Positions 43,600 to 51,115 of a stretch of DNA of 64,000 bases are shown one piece after another. The notes beneath the pieces were generated by a model. That model did not search any database. It was not told the DNA's origin and worked only from the letters and a program-made list of their open reading frames with translations. The translations under genes and the position numbers were made by a program. The DNA lies in NCBI RefSeq assembly GCF_012927185.1, contig NZ_JABBGB010000001.1:620001-684000 (forward strand). Reading direction: 5' to 3'. How positions within the stretch are numbered: position 1 is the first letter of the stretch; every line of letters starts with the position of its first letter. Source of the DNA: Pseudoflavitalea sp. G-6-1-2. GTDB lineage: Bacteria > Bacteroidota > Bacteroidia > Chitinophagales > Chitinophagaceae.

Positions 43600-43622
43600 G
43601 ATCTTATGATTGTTTATGGCGG

Positions 43623-43630
43623 CAAAGGTA
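43623..43630 (-). promoter_or_regulatory. -7 box (TACCTTTG) upstream of the DHS-like gene
   Basis: Exact TAnnTTTG on the minus strand, 23 nt before the ATG. No ideal -33 TTG. Confidence 0.45.
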
Positions 43631-43732
43631 ATATAATTGAAAACAAGTATGTCCGGGAGCAAATTAAAAGTCCCTCCGCAAACGCGAAAGGACTTCATCT
43701 TTCCAACTAAAACCAACTAAAACTAAGTTTGG

Positions 43733-44176
43733 CTATGATGTTTTTACTTTTTTGTAAGTCTGCCAGCCGTAGCTATTGTCCGATTTCAGCACTACCGTTT
43801 GATCGGCACTCTGGATGGTAATAAAATACTGCGTATTTCCTTCGGAAGAAATCTCAAAGAGATCGGTGATCCAGAACTCGGAATAGCTCTTTTTCAGATT
43901 GCTCAGTAAAGTGATGGGCAACTGAGAAGACGTGATATTGCGTGTGAGCGCAAGCAACTCACCGCGTTCTTCGTAATAGGCGAACATCGTTTGCCCGTTC
44001 AGTTTAAAAGTTGCCTTTTGCATTGTTTTGCTGATCTCCCAGTTTACATCCTGTGCACCTGCAAATTCTCTGTTGAATGATTGAAGAACCTGCTCACTTA
44101 CCTCTTCTCCTGTGCGGGCGAAGCTGCTGAATCCGATCAGCAGAGCAAAAACGCCCATTAAAACTGCCTTTTTCAT
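43733..44176 (-). CDS. Small secreted PepSY-like (DUF2874-type) protein
   Basis: 147 residues from the ATG at 44174-44176, at the start of the signal peptide (KKAVLMGVFALLIGFSSFA). The mature part has the pattern of putative beta-lactamase-inhibitor-like PepSY-like proteins: VLQSFNREFAGAQDVNWEI, then KATFKLNGQTMFAYYEERGELLALTR in pieces, then LKKSYSEFWITDLFEI and YFITIQSADQTVVLKSD. It is a clear paralogue of the protein at 48421-48852 (same order: 'SF-K/R-x-x-F-A-x-A-x-x-V-x-W'). Periplasmic; function unknown. Confidence 0.85.
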   Translation of the reverse strand: MKKAVLMGVFALLIGFSSFARTGEEVSEQVLQSFNREFAGAQDVNWEISKTMQKATFKLNGQTMFAYYEERGELLALTRNITSSQLPITLLSNLKKSYSEFWITDLFEISSEGNTQYFITIQSADQTVVLKSDNSYGWQTYKKVKTS

Positions 44177-44585
44177 GATTGACTGTATTGTATATATTGA
44201 TTGTACTTGTGATGGTGATCCGGAGGATATTGTTCTCTTCAATAAGACGCAACTTCTTTTCAATTGTTACAGTGCGCCACTCAAAAAGTTCAGGTGATAT
44301 TGGCTTTATTGAGTGATGCAAAAATACACCGGGTTTGCAGCGCTCATAGCTAATAATGACCAATGGCACGAAAGCCAACTGCGGACTGTTTTGAATTGAA
44401 CCGAAGCCCAAAAAGCTGTGCAACAAATCCTCCCAAAACCTTTACCCGCCTAACATTGCTGCGATTAGCCAATTTGCTCACAACACACAGTTAAGCCTAC
44501 GTTAAATTGGATCACAGATACCGCTTATCAAATTAAGGCATGGTGTTATGTTTGGCAGGCGGCTGCAAAAACTGTAAATTGTTGT
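44177..44585. other. Intergenic region (409 nt), divergent promoters
   Basis: No gene. A plus-strand -7 box TATGTTTG at 44547-44554 lies 32 nt before the GTG start at 44586. The part next to 44176 is AT-rich with repeated TTGTA/TATTGA motifs but no full consensus. No terminator or repeat of note. Confidence 0.5.
44547..44554 (+). promoter_or_regulatory. -7 box (TATGTTTG) upstream of the AcpH-like gene
   Basis: Exact TAnnTTTG with a predicted leader of about 25 nt before the GTG start. No -33 TTG at the ideal distance. Confidence 0.4.
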
Positions 44586-45179
44586 GTGAATTTTTTAGCG
44601 CACGCATACCTCTCATTCGACCGGCCCGATATTCTCGTTGGCAATATGATCAGCGACTTCGTAAAAGGAAAGCAGAAACTCAATTTTACTACGGGAATTC
44701 AAAAAGGCATTGCACTTCACCGTGATATCGATTCATTCACAGATCATCATGAAGCTACCAAAGCAGCAGCCGATCTTTTCAGACCGGTGTACAGATTGTA
44801 CAGCGCTGCCTTCGTGGATGTAGTGTACGATCATTACCTCGCCAACGACAGCAGGTACTTTACAGAAACCAGTCTCTTTGATTTTTCTCAACGGGTGTAC
44901 AACACACTCGATAAACAATACGAAGTGCTGCCTCCCAGATACCAGCAGATGCTTCCCTACATGAGAAAACAGAACTGGCTTTTCAACTACCGCAACCGAT
45001 GGGGAATTGCCAACAGTTTTGAGGGAGTGGTTAGAAGATCAACCTATCTCACCGAAAGCAAAATGGCCTTCGAAATCTTCGAATCCAATTTTACCCAATT
45101 ACAGGATCTGTACGATCAATTCTTCCCGGAACTCCGTGCATATGCCAATGGCAGGCTGCTTGAGCTGGACGGCGAATAA
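44586..45179 (+). CDS. Acyl-carrier-protein phosphodiesterase-like protein (DUF479)
   Basis: 197 residues with a GTG start at 44586-44588; the N-terminus MNFLAHAYLSF is the family start, so GTG is used. HD-like helical fold: VGNMISDFVKGK (metal Asp), GIALHRDIDSFTDHH (His/Asp cluster), and VDVVYDHYLAND. AcpH of E. coli removes the 4'-phosphopantetheine arm from ACP; the Bacteroidota members have not been tested as far as I know, so the substrate is inference. Stand-alone between PepSY-like and DUF2911 genes. Confidence 0.88.
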   Translation: MNFLAHAYLSFDRPDILVGNMISDFVKGKQKLNFTTGIQKGIALHRDIDSFTDHHEATKAAADLFRPVYRLYSAAFVDVVYDHYLANDSRYFTETSLFDFSQRVYNTLDKQYEVLPPRYQQMLPYMRKQNWLFNYRNRWGIANSFEGVVRRSTYLTESKMAFEIFESNFTQLQDLYDQFFPELRAYANGRLLELDGE

Positions 45180-45274
45180 TTTTAACCATTTTTTATTGCG
45201 ATTTCGCAAACAACCCAACCGGTTCTCAACTGCCGCTCGTACTTTAGTGAAAATTTTTTCCGCTCCTAAACTGT

Positions 45275-45282
45275 TATTTTTG
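45275..45282 (+). promoter_or_regulatory. -7 box (TATTTTTG) of the DUF2911-DUF2911-asnB run
   Basis: Exact TAnnTTTG, 23 nt before the ATG at 45306. No -33 TTG at the ideal spacing. Confidence 0.5.
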
Positions 45283-45305
45283 CGGTTCAAATCAATGTTA
45301 CAGGT

Positions 45306-45866
45306 ATGAAGTACAGGATGATGACCCTGCTCTTTCTTGCAGGAATCGTGACGGCCACCGCCCAAACCAAGCCCCCGGCAATCGACAAGTCCCCCATGGA
45401 CATGAGCTACTATCCGTGCAATTATCCCGTTCTGCGCATCCAGAACAAAGTGACCGAGCCCCTCTGCGCCCGCGTGGTCTACAGCAGACCCCAGAAAAAC
45501 GGGAGAAGCGTTTTCGGAGAACTGGTGGAATATGGCAAGATATGGAGGCTCGGCGCCAACGAAGCCACTGAAATTGAATTGTATAAAGACACCAAGGTGA
45601 AAGGTTCCAAACTGAAAAAAGGAAGGTATACCATGTATGCCCTGCCAACCCAGGATAAGTGGACCATCATCTTCAATAAAGAAACCGATATCTGGGGCGC
45701 TTTCCAGTACGACGCAACCAAAGACGTGCTCCGTGTTGAAGTAACCCCCGAAAAAGTTGCCGAGAATGCTGAAGCGTTCACCATGATTTTCGATAAATCT
45801 GCCGGCGGTGTGAACCTCCTGATCATGTGGGACAATATGAAAGCCGCTTTACCCTTTTCATTCTGA
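45306..45866 (+). CDS. Secreted DUF2911 protein (first of a tandem pair)
   Basis: 186 residues with a cleavable signal peptide (MTLLFLAGIVTATAQ). DUF2911 signature: SPMDMSYYPCNYPV, ARVVYSRPQKNGRSVFG, GKIWRLGANEATEIE, LKKGRYTMYALP and WTIIFNKETDIWGAFQYD. DUF2911 proteins are periplasmic or secreted beta proteins of unknown function in Bacteroidota. A second copy starts one base after its stop, so the pair arose by tandem duplication and is translated from one mRNA. Confidence 0.92.
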   Translation: MKYRMMTLLFLAGIVTATAQTKPPAIDKSPMDMSYYPCNYPVLRIQNKVTEPLCARVVYSRPQKNGRSVFGELVEYGKIWRLGANEATEIELYKDTKVKGSKLKKGRYTMYALPTQDKWTIIFNKETDIWGAFQYDATKDVLRVEVTPEKVAENAEAFTMIFDKSAGGVNLLIMWDNMKAALPFSF

Positions 45867-45867
45867 T

Positions 45868-46509
45868 ATGCCTGACATCCGAACATATTTTTTCTCCGCA
45901 GCGTTGATCGCTGGTATCGCCCTTACCTCCTGCAGCTCTGACAAGAACAAAGGAAGCAACACCGTTACCATTAATCAGAACCCAACAAACGCCATTTCAG
46001 ACAGGCTTGCCCAGGCCGGACTGGATAAAAGTCCCATGGACATGGCCTACTTCCCCACCGAATACCCAAAACTGAAAATGGCCAACAGCAATCTGGAAGC
46101 ACCCATTGCACGCGCCATCTTCAGCCGCCCTCAGAAAGGAGGACGCAGGATCTTCGGAGAAGTTGTAAAATACGGCAGCACCTGGAGAATGGGCGCCAAT
46201 GAAGCCAGTGAGCTGGAATTCTTCAGAGATGTGAACATCAAAGGCAAAACCGTTCCCAAAGGACGCTATGTGATCTACGCCATTCCTTACGAAAACGAAT
46301 GGACCATCATTCTCAACAATGATCTCTACACATGGGGACTAAAGATAGACTCCACCAAAGACGCCTATAAATTCACCATTCCGATTGCGAAGACAAATTT
46401 CCCTTTCGAGGTATTCACCATGGAATTTGCACCAGCTGAAGACAAGAACAATATGCAGCTGATTATGGAGTGGGACAGCATCCGGGCAATACTGCCTATA
46501 AAGTATTAA
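45868..46509 (+). CDS. DUF2911 lipoprotein (second of a tandem pair)
   Basis: 213 residues. Same domain as its neighbour (SPMDMAYFPTEYPKL, ARAIFSRPQKGGRRIFG, STWRMGANEASELEF, VPKGRYVIYAIP), but with a lipoprotein signal (AGIALTSC, Cys 22) and a 35-residue Asn/Thr-rich linker. So one copy should be soluble in the periplasm and the other membrane-anchored. asnB starts 12 nt downstream. Confidence 0.92.
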   Translation: MPDIRTYFFSAALIAGIALTSCSSDKNKGSNTVTINQNPTNAISDRLAQAGLDKSPMDMAYFPTEYPKLKMANSNLEAPIARAIFSRPQKGGRRIFGEVVKYGSTWRMGANEASELEFFRDVNIKGKTVPKGRYVIYAIPYENEWTIILNNDLYTWGLKIDSTKDAYKFTIPIAKTNFPFEVFTMEFAPAEDKNNMQLIMEWDSIRAILPIKY

Positions 46510-46521
46510 CTTGATGCCATT

Positions 46522-48375
46522 ATGTGTGGCATCGCAGGCATTATCTCACGCAATCCTTTACTGGCAAGCAGTACGAGAGTACAGCACATGATCAACGCCA
46601 TCCGCCATCGCGGACCGGATGGTGAAGGTATTGCTGCGCTTACCCACAATGGTGAGACTTCGGCGATATTGGGGCACCAGCGACTGGCCATCCTCGATCT
46701 CAGTCAGCTGGGTGCACAACCCATGCATTACCTCGATAACCGTTATTGCATCGTACACAACGGAGAAGTGTACAACTACAAAGAACTGAGGCATACCCTT
46801 CAGCAAGCCGGTTATCATTTCCAGTCGGAAACAGATACCGAAGTGATACTCGCAGCATACGACTGCTACAAAGAAGAATGCCTGCAGCATTTTGAAGGCA
46901 TGTTCGCATTTGCTATCTGGGATAAAGAAAAACAAGTGCTCTTCGCAGCGCGGGATCGCTTCGGAGAGAAGCCATTTTTTTATTTGGAGGATGCAGAACA
47001 ATTCATCTTTGCAAGTGAAATGAAAGCGCTCTGGGCCGCCGGTATCGATAAGGAGCCGGACGAAACCATGCTCTATAATTTTCTCACACTGGGGTATATT
47101 CAACATCCCGGCGATGGGGCACGCACATTCTGGAAGAACATCCGGCAGCTTCCTGCAAGGCATTACCTGATCTACGATCTGAAGGAAAAACGGCTAACAG
47201 TACATCCTTACTGGGATATTGATACAGATGCGATCGATCGGAGCATCACTCCCGAAAAAGCGGTTGAGCGTTTCAGTGAGTTATTCCTCGAATCGGTATC
47301 GAACAGATTACGAAGTGATGTTCCTGTGGGAACTTCGCTCAGTGGCGGGCTGGATAGCTCATCGGTACTGGCTACAGTCTGCAAACTTACGGGTCAGCCT
47401 GTTCATACTTTCTCTGCCATCTTTCCAGGGTTTGAGCGTGATGAGTCTGCGCATATCAAAACAGCCGCTGACCACCTGAAAGTGAAATCACACACAGTGC
47501 AGCCATCTGCCACGGACCTGATCAGCGATTTCGAGAAAGTCTGCTATCATCAGGAGACACCTTTTCAGTCTTCCGGCACACTGGCACAATACAAAGTTTT
47601 TCAGCTCGCAAAAGAACAGGGCATTACTGTTCTGCTCGATGGACAGGGCGCCGATGAAACACTTGCCGGCTATCACAAGTACTACGCCAGCTACTGGCAG
47701 GAGTTGGGAAGAAGCAACCGCTCATTGCAAAAAAAAGAAATAGCCACAACAAAGCAACTAGGCATTAACGTTAGTTGGGGATGGAAGAATCAGCTGGCGG
47801 GAGCATTCCCTTCACTGGCAGCCTCTTACCTCTCGGGAATCAGATCTAAACAACAACGGGAACTGAAAGACCTGGAACCCGCTTTCACAGCCAGTTTCGG
47901 AGCATCACACTATGCCAGTCCACATATCGATTCACTGAGCGGACAACTCTACTACAACAGTTTTCTCAACGGTCTTGCAGAACTGCTGCAATATGCCGAC
48001 CGCAATTCGATGGCCAATGGCTGCGAAGTTCGGCTACCCTTTCTTTATCACCCGCTGGTAGAATTCATCTTTTCCCTTCCTTCGTCGTTCAAGATCAGGA
48101 ATGGTTATACAAAATGGATTCTCCGTCAATCGATGAATCAGCAACTACCGGAATCGATTGTCTGGAGAAAAGACAAAACAGGTTTTGAAACGCCGCAAAA
48201 AAGCTGGATGGAATTGCCCGATGTGCAGGATTATGTGCAGGAAGCCAAACGTACCCTCGTGAATAAAGGCATACTTCAATCTGCAGTATTGCATAAAAAA
48301 ATTCAGCCGCAGGAAATCCATGCGGCTGACAATTTCGATTGGAGATATTTGGCGGCTGGTACGTTGTTAAGATAG
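46522..48375 (+). CDS. asnB: Asparagine synthase (glutamine-hydrolysing)
   Basis: 617 residues. Class II glutaminase domain with the N-terminal nucleophile Cys2 (MCGIAGIIS), HRGPDGEGI, and NGEVYNYKELR; then the ATP-pyrophosphatase synthase domain with the PP-loop VGTSLSGGLDSSSVLATV, DGQGADETLAGYHKYY and the C-terminal VRLPFLYHPLVEFIFSLP. Length fits the glutaminase-asparagine synthase family used both for free Asn and in exopolysaccharide clusters; with no polysaccharide genes nearby, plain Asn synthesis is most likely. Sits 12 nt after the DUF2911 pair. Confidence 0.94.
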   Translation: MCGIAGIISRNPLLASSTRVQHMINAIRHRGPDGEGIAALTHNGETSAILGHQRLAILDLSQLGAQPMHYLDNRYCIVHNGEVYNYKELRHTLQQAGYHFQSETDTEVILAAYDCYKEECLQHFEGMFAFAIWDKEKQVLFAARDRFGEKPFFYLEDAEQFIFASEMKALWAAGIDKEPDETMLYNFLTLGYIQHPGDGARTFWKNIRQLPARHYLIYDLKEKRLTVHPYWDIDTDAIDRSITPEKAVERFSELFLESVSNRLRSDVPVGTSLSGGLDSSSVLATVCKLTGQPVHTFSAIFPGFERDESAHIKTAADHLKVKSHTVQPSATDLISDFEKVCYHQETPFQSSGTLAQYKVFQLAKEQGITVLLDGQGADETLAGYHKYYASYWQELGRSNRSLQKKEIATTKQLGINVSWGWKNQLAGAFPSLAASYLSGIRSKQQRELKDLEPAFTASFGASHYASPHIDSLSGQLYYNSFLNGLAELLQYADRNSMANGCEVRLPFLYHPLVEFIFSLPSSFKIRNGYTKWILRQSMNQQLPESIVWRKDKTGFETPQKSWMELPDVQDYVQEAKRTLVNKGILQSAVLHKKIQPQEIHAADNFDWRYLAAGTLLR

Positions 48376-48420
48376 ATAGACTTTTTTCCGGCTGAGAGAG
48401 TTACGCACTAGCCCACCAAA

Positions 48421-48852
48421 TTATCCCTTTTTATACTTCTCGTATACACTGGTATTTCCTGAGTCGTCTACTTTAATGGTTGTCCAATGTTTGGCATCTT
48501 CCATTTTAACGTAGTAGTTTACCACGCCTTCAGCAGTGATCTCTGTTACGCCAAACAATGTTTTTGTGGGATATGCTTTCTTTACTGCATTGAGAATGCC
48601 GATCGGAAGCAGATTGGGCTCATAGTAACGGGTAGATCCCATCATATTGCCGTCTTTGTCGTAATTCACTTTGGCACGAACCTTACCACTCACGAAGCTA
48701 ACAGTGTAGTAGTTGTCGTATTCTGCCCATTTTACCTCTTCTGCGTTGGCAAATGTTTCTTTGAAAGATTTCAATACTTTCTCGTTCGGATCAGCTGCAT
48801 AGGCGCCTGCTGCGAGCAGCACGGAGCAAAGAATGAATAATACTTGTTTCAT
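48421..48852 (-). CDS. Small secreted PepSY-like (DUF2874-type) protein
   Basis: 143 residues. Signal peptide VLFILCSVLLAAGAYA, mature protein with VLKSFKETFANAEEVKWAEYD, FVSGKVRAKVNYDKDGNMMGST, IGILNAVKKAYPTKTLFGV and VVNYYVKMEDAKHW. A paralogue of 43733-44176. PepSY-like secreted proteins of Bacteroidota are abundant and mostly uncharacterised. It has a full-consensus promoter 83 nt upstream of its ATG. Confidence 0.87.
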   Translation of the reverse strand: MKQVLFILCSVLLAAGAYAADPNEKVLKSFKETFANAEEVKWAEYDNYYTVSFVSGKVRAKVNYDKDGNMMGSTRYYEPNLLPIGILNAVKKAYPTKTLFGVTEITAEGVVNYYVKMEDAKHWTTIKVDDSGNTSVYEKYKKG

Positions 48853-49177
48853 GGCTATACTTTTTTAAAGTGAACTTGTTTGTTTTTCAGGCCTCCGGAT
48901 TTTCGGGTCCGGTTTTGTTTTTCAGTTTCCGGATCAAAAGTAGGATCATATATAGCCGAAGTCAAGCAAATTGGTAGAAGCGGAATGCTCATGATAAGCA
49001 CTACGAAGTTTTTCGCAGATAGAGTAATATCAACACATTATAAAAAATCGATGAAACCTGCGCCACCACAGTATTTGCAAAATGTTACAGGGTATCTGTA
49101 AAAGGCAGGTTAAGCTTCTGTTAAACTGGAAATCCGGCTTTTATTGCGCATATTTGTAGTCCAATCAAAGCAAGATT
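48853..49177. other. Intergenic region (325 nt), divergent promoters
   Basis: Contains the minus-strand promoter of the PepSY-like gene (48935-48965) and a near-consensus plus-strand box CATATTTG (49149-49156) 22 nt before the ATG at 49178. A 73-codon frame at 48880-49101 has no protein-like features and I treat it as non-coding. Confidence 0.55.
48935..48965 (-). promoter_or_regulatory. Bacteroidota-type promoter of the PepSY-like gene
   Basis: On the minus strand TTG (48965-48963), 20-nt spacer, TACTTTTG (48942-48935): full consensus. The leader would be about 75 nt. Confidence 0.65.
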
Positions 49178-50320
49178 ATGAAGCTCGCAACTAAATTCAT
49201 ACATGCCGGATCTGAACCGGATCCGTCGACCGGCGCCATCATGACGCCCATCTATCAGACATCAACCTACGTTCAGGAAGCGCCCGGCAAAAACAAAGGA
49301 TTTGAATATGCCCGCTCTCAGAACCCAACCCGTAAAGCGCTCGAAGAAGCATTCGCGGTTATCGAAAACGGTAAACATGGTCTCGCATTCAGCAGTGGCG
49401 TAGCCGCTACCGATGCAGTGCTGAAGCTGCTGGTTCCCGGCGATGAAGTGATTGCAGGCAACGACCTTTACGGTGGCACTTACCGCCTTTTCACCAAGAT
49501 CTATGAGAAGATCGGCATCAGGTTCATTTTTGTTGATATGACCGATGTAAACAATATCAGCAAGGCCGTTACTCCAAAAACAAAACTGATCTGGGTAGAA
49601 ACGCCCACCAATCCATTGCTGAACATCACCGATATCGCTGCCACTGTAGCTATCGGCAAAGCAGCGAAAGCACTGGTTTGTGTGGATAACACTTTTGCAT
49701 CGCCCTATCTGCAGAACCCGCTCGATTTCGGAGCAGACATTGTACTGCACTCCGCTACCAAATACCTCGGCGGTCACAGCGACGTGATACAGGGAGCCCT
49801 GATCATGAACGACGACAGCCTCCGTGAGCAGCTCTACTTCATTCAGAAAAGCTGTGGTGCAGTGCCTGGACCACAGGACTGCTTCCTCGTGCTGCGTGGT
49901 ATCAAAACGCTTCATGTACGTATGCAGCGCCATTGTGAGAATGGTATCAAGATCGCTCATTGGCTACGCAATCATCCGAAAGTGGGTAAAGTATACTGGT
50001 GCGGATTTGAAGATCATCCCGGCTACGCCATCGCCAGCAAACAGATGCGCGGATTCGGCGGCATGATCAGCTTCACACTCAAAGACGACAGCGTAGCAAC
50101 TGCCACCAAAGTGCTCTCTTCCACCAAACTGTTCTCTCTGGCTGAAAGCCTCGGTGGTGTAGAGTCTCTGATCAATCACCCGGCATCCATGACGCACGCT
50201 TCCATTCCACGCGAAGAGCGCGTAAAGAATGGTTTGTCCGATTCACTGATCCGCTTGAGTGTTGGCATCGAAGATGCAGACGATCTGATCGAAGACCTCC
50301 GCAAGGCGATTGAACAATAA
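49178..50320 (+). CDS. Cys/Met-metabolism PLP enzyme (cystathionine gamma-synthase or gamma-lyase)
   Basis: 380 residues. Fold-type I PLP enzyme: KFIHAGSEPDPSTGAIMTPIYQTSTY at the N-terminus (in family register), EYARSQNPTRKALEE, SGVAATDAVLKLL (phosphate-binding), VWVETPTNPLL, CVDNTFASPYLQNPL and the PLP lysine Lys195 in HSATKYLGGHSD. The C-terminus carries SLGGVESLINHPASMTHASIP, shared by synthase and lyase. The reaction direction (Met synthesis or Cys synthesis) cannot be decided by sequence alone. The TIGR02757 gene starts 2 nt after its stop. Confidence 0.93.
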   Translation: MKLATKFIHAGSEPDPSTGAIMTPIYQTSTYVQEAPGKNKGFEYARSQNPTRKALEEAFAVIENGKHGLAFSSGVAATDAVLKLLVPGDEVIAGNDLYGGTYRLFTKIYEKIGIRFIFVDMTDVNNISKAVTPKTKLIWVETPTNPLLNITDIAATVAIGKAAKALVCVDNTFASPYLQNPLDFGADIVLHSATKYLGGHSDVIQGALIMNDDSLREQLYFIQKSCGAVPGPQDCFLVLRGIKTLHVRMQRHCENGIKIAHWLRNHPKVGKVYWCGFEDHPGYAIASKQMRGFGGMISFTLKDDSVATATKVLSSTKLFSLAESLGGVESLINHPASMTHASIPREERVKNGLSDSLIRLSVGIEDADDLIEDLRKAIEQ

Positions 50321-50322
50321 GC

Positions 50323-51099
50323 ATGACCTCTACCCAATCGCTCAAAGATTTTCTGATAAAGAAAGCAGCTGAATACAATCAGCCATCTTTCATCAAAGAC
50401 GACCCGATCTCTATTCCTCATCTGTTTTCAAAACAGCAGGATATAGAGATCGCGGGTTTCTTTGCTTCCATATTTGCCTGGGGTAACCGAACCACCATCA
50501 TCAAAAAAACGCGTGAGCTGATGGAAGGGATGGATATGGCCCCGCATCAGTTCATCCTCGAAAGCAGTCCCCAGAAACTGAAACAACTGAGTGCATTCAA
50601 GCACCGCACATTCAACGCAACCGACCTCTTCTATTTCATCGAATTTCTGCACGCTCACTACACCACACACAAGAGTCTGGAAGCCGCCTTTCTCAAAGGA
50701 ATGGGCAAAAAAGATGAAACAGTGGAACATGCGCTGCGCGGCTTCTACGATTATTTCTTTTCTCTCGATGATGTGCCCGCCCGTACCCGCAAACATATTG
50801 CTACGCCCGCAAGAGGCTCTACCTGCAAGCGCCTCAATATGTATCTCCGATGGATGGTAAGGAGAGATAACAAAGGAGTGGATTTCGGTATCTGGAAAAA
50901 GATCTCCCCTTCGCAACTGATCTGCCCCATGGACCTTCACGTTGCCCGCGTGGCTCAGAAGTTCGGATTGCTGCAGCGCACAAAAACAGACTGGCCCGCA
51001 GCCCTCGAACTCACCCAGTGGCTGAAGCAGCTGGATGCTGAAGACCCCGCCAGATTCGACTTTGCATTATTCGGACTGGGAGTAATGGAAAAATTCTGA
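50323..51099 (+). CDS. TIGR02757 family protein (DUF2400)
   Basis: 258 residues. Landmarks of the family: DDPISIPHLFSKQQDIEIAGFFASIFAWGNR in pieces, LSAFKHRTFNATDLFYFIEFL, then CKRLNMYLRWMVRRDNKGVDFGIW and CPMDLHVARVAQKFGLLQR. The second half resembles a helix-hairpin-helix glycosylase-like fold, so a DNA or RNA link has been suggested; no activity is established. The gene is coupled to the upstream PLP enzyme by a 2-nt gap and converges on the barrel-protein gene. Confidence 0.9.
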   Translation: MTSTQSLKDFLIKKAAEYNQPSFIKDDPISIPHLFSKQQDIEIAGFFASIFAWGNRTTIIKKTRELMEGMDMAPHQFILESSPQKLKQLSAFKHRTFNATDLFYFIEFLHAHYTTHKSLEAAFLKGMGKKDETVEHALRGFYDYFFSLDDVPARTRKHIATPARGSTCKRLNMYLRWMVRRDNKGVDFGIWKKISPSQLICPMDLHVARVAQKFGLLQRTKTDWPAALELTQWLKQLDAEDPARFDFALFGLGVMEKF

Positions 51100-51115
51100 C
51101 AGAACGAAGTACAGA

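Noticed and set aside
48880-49101. 73-codon plus-strand frame in the 48853-49177 gap
   Set aside because: It overlaps the minus-strand promoter of the PepSY-like gene and has no family-like or signal-like features.
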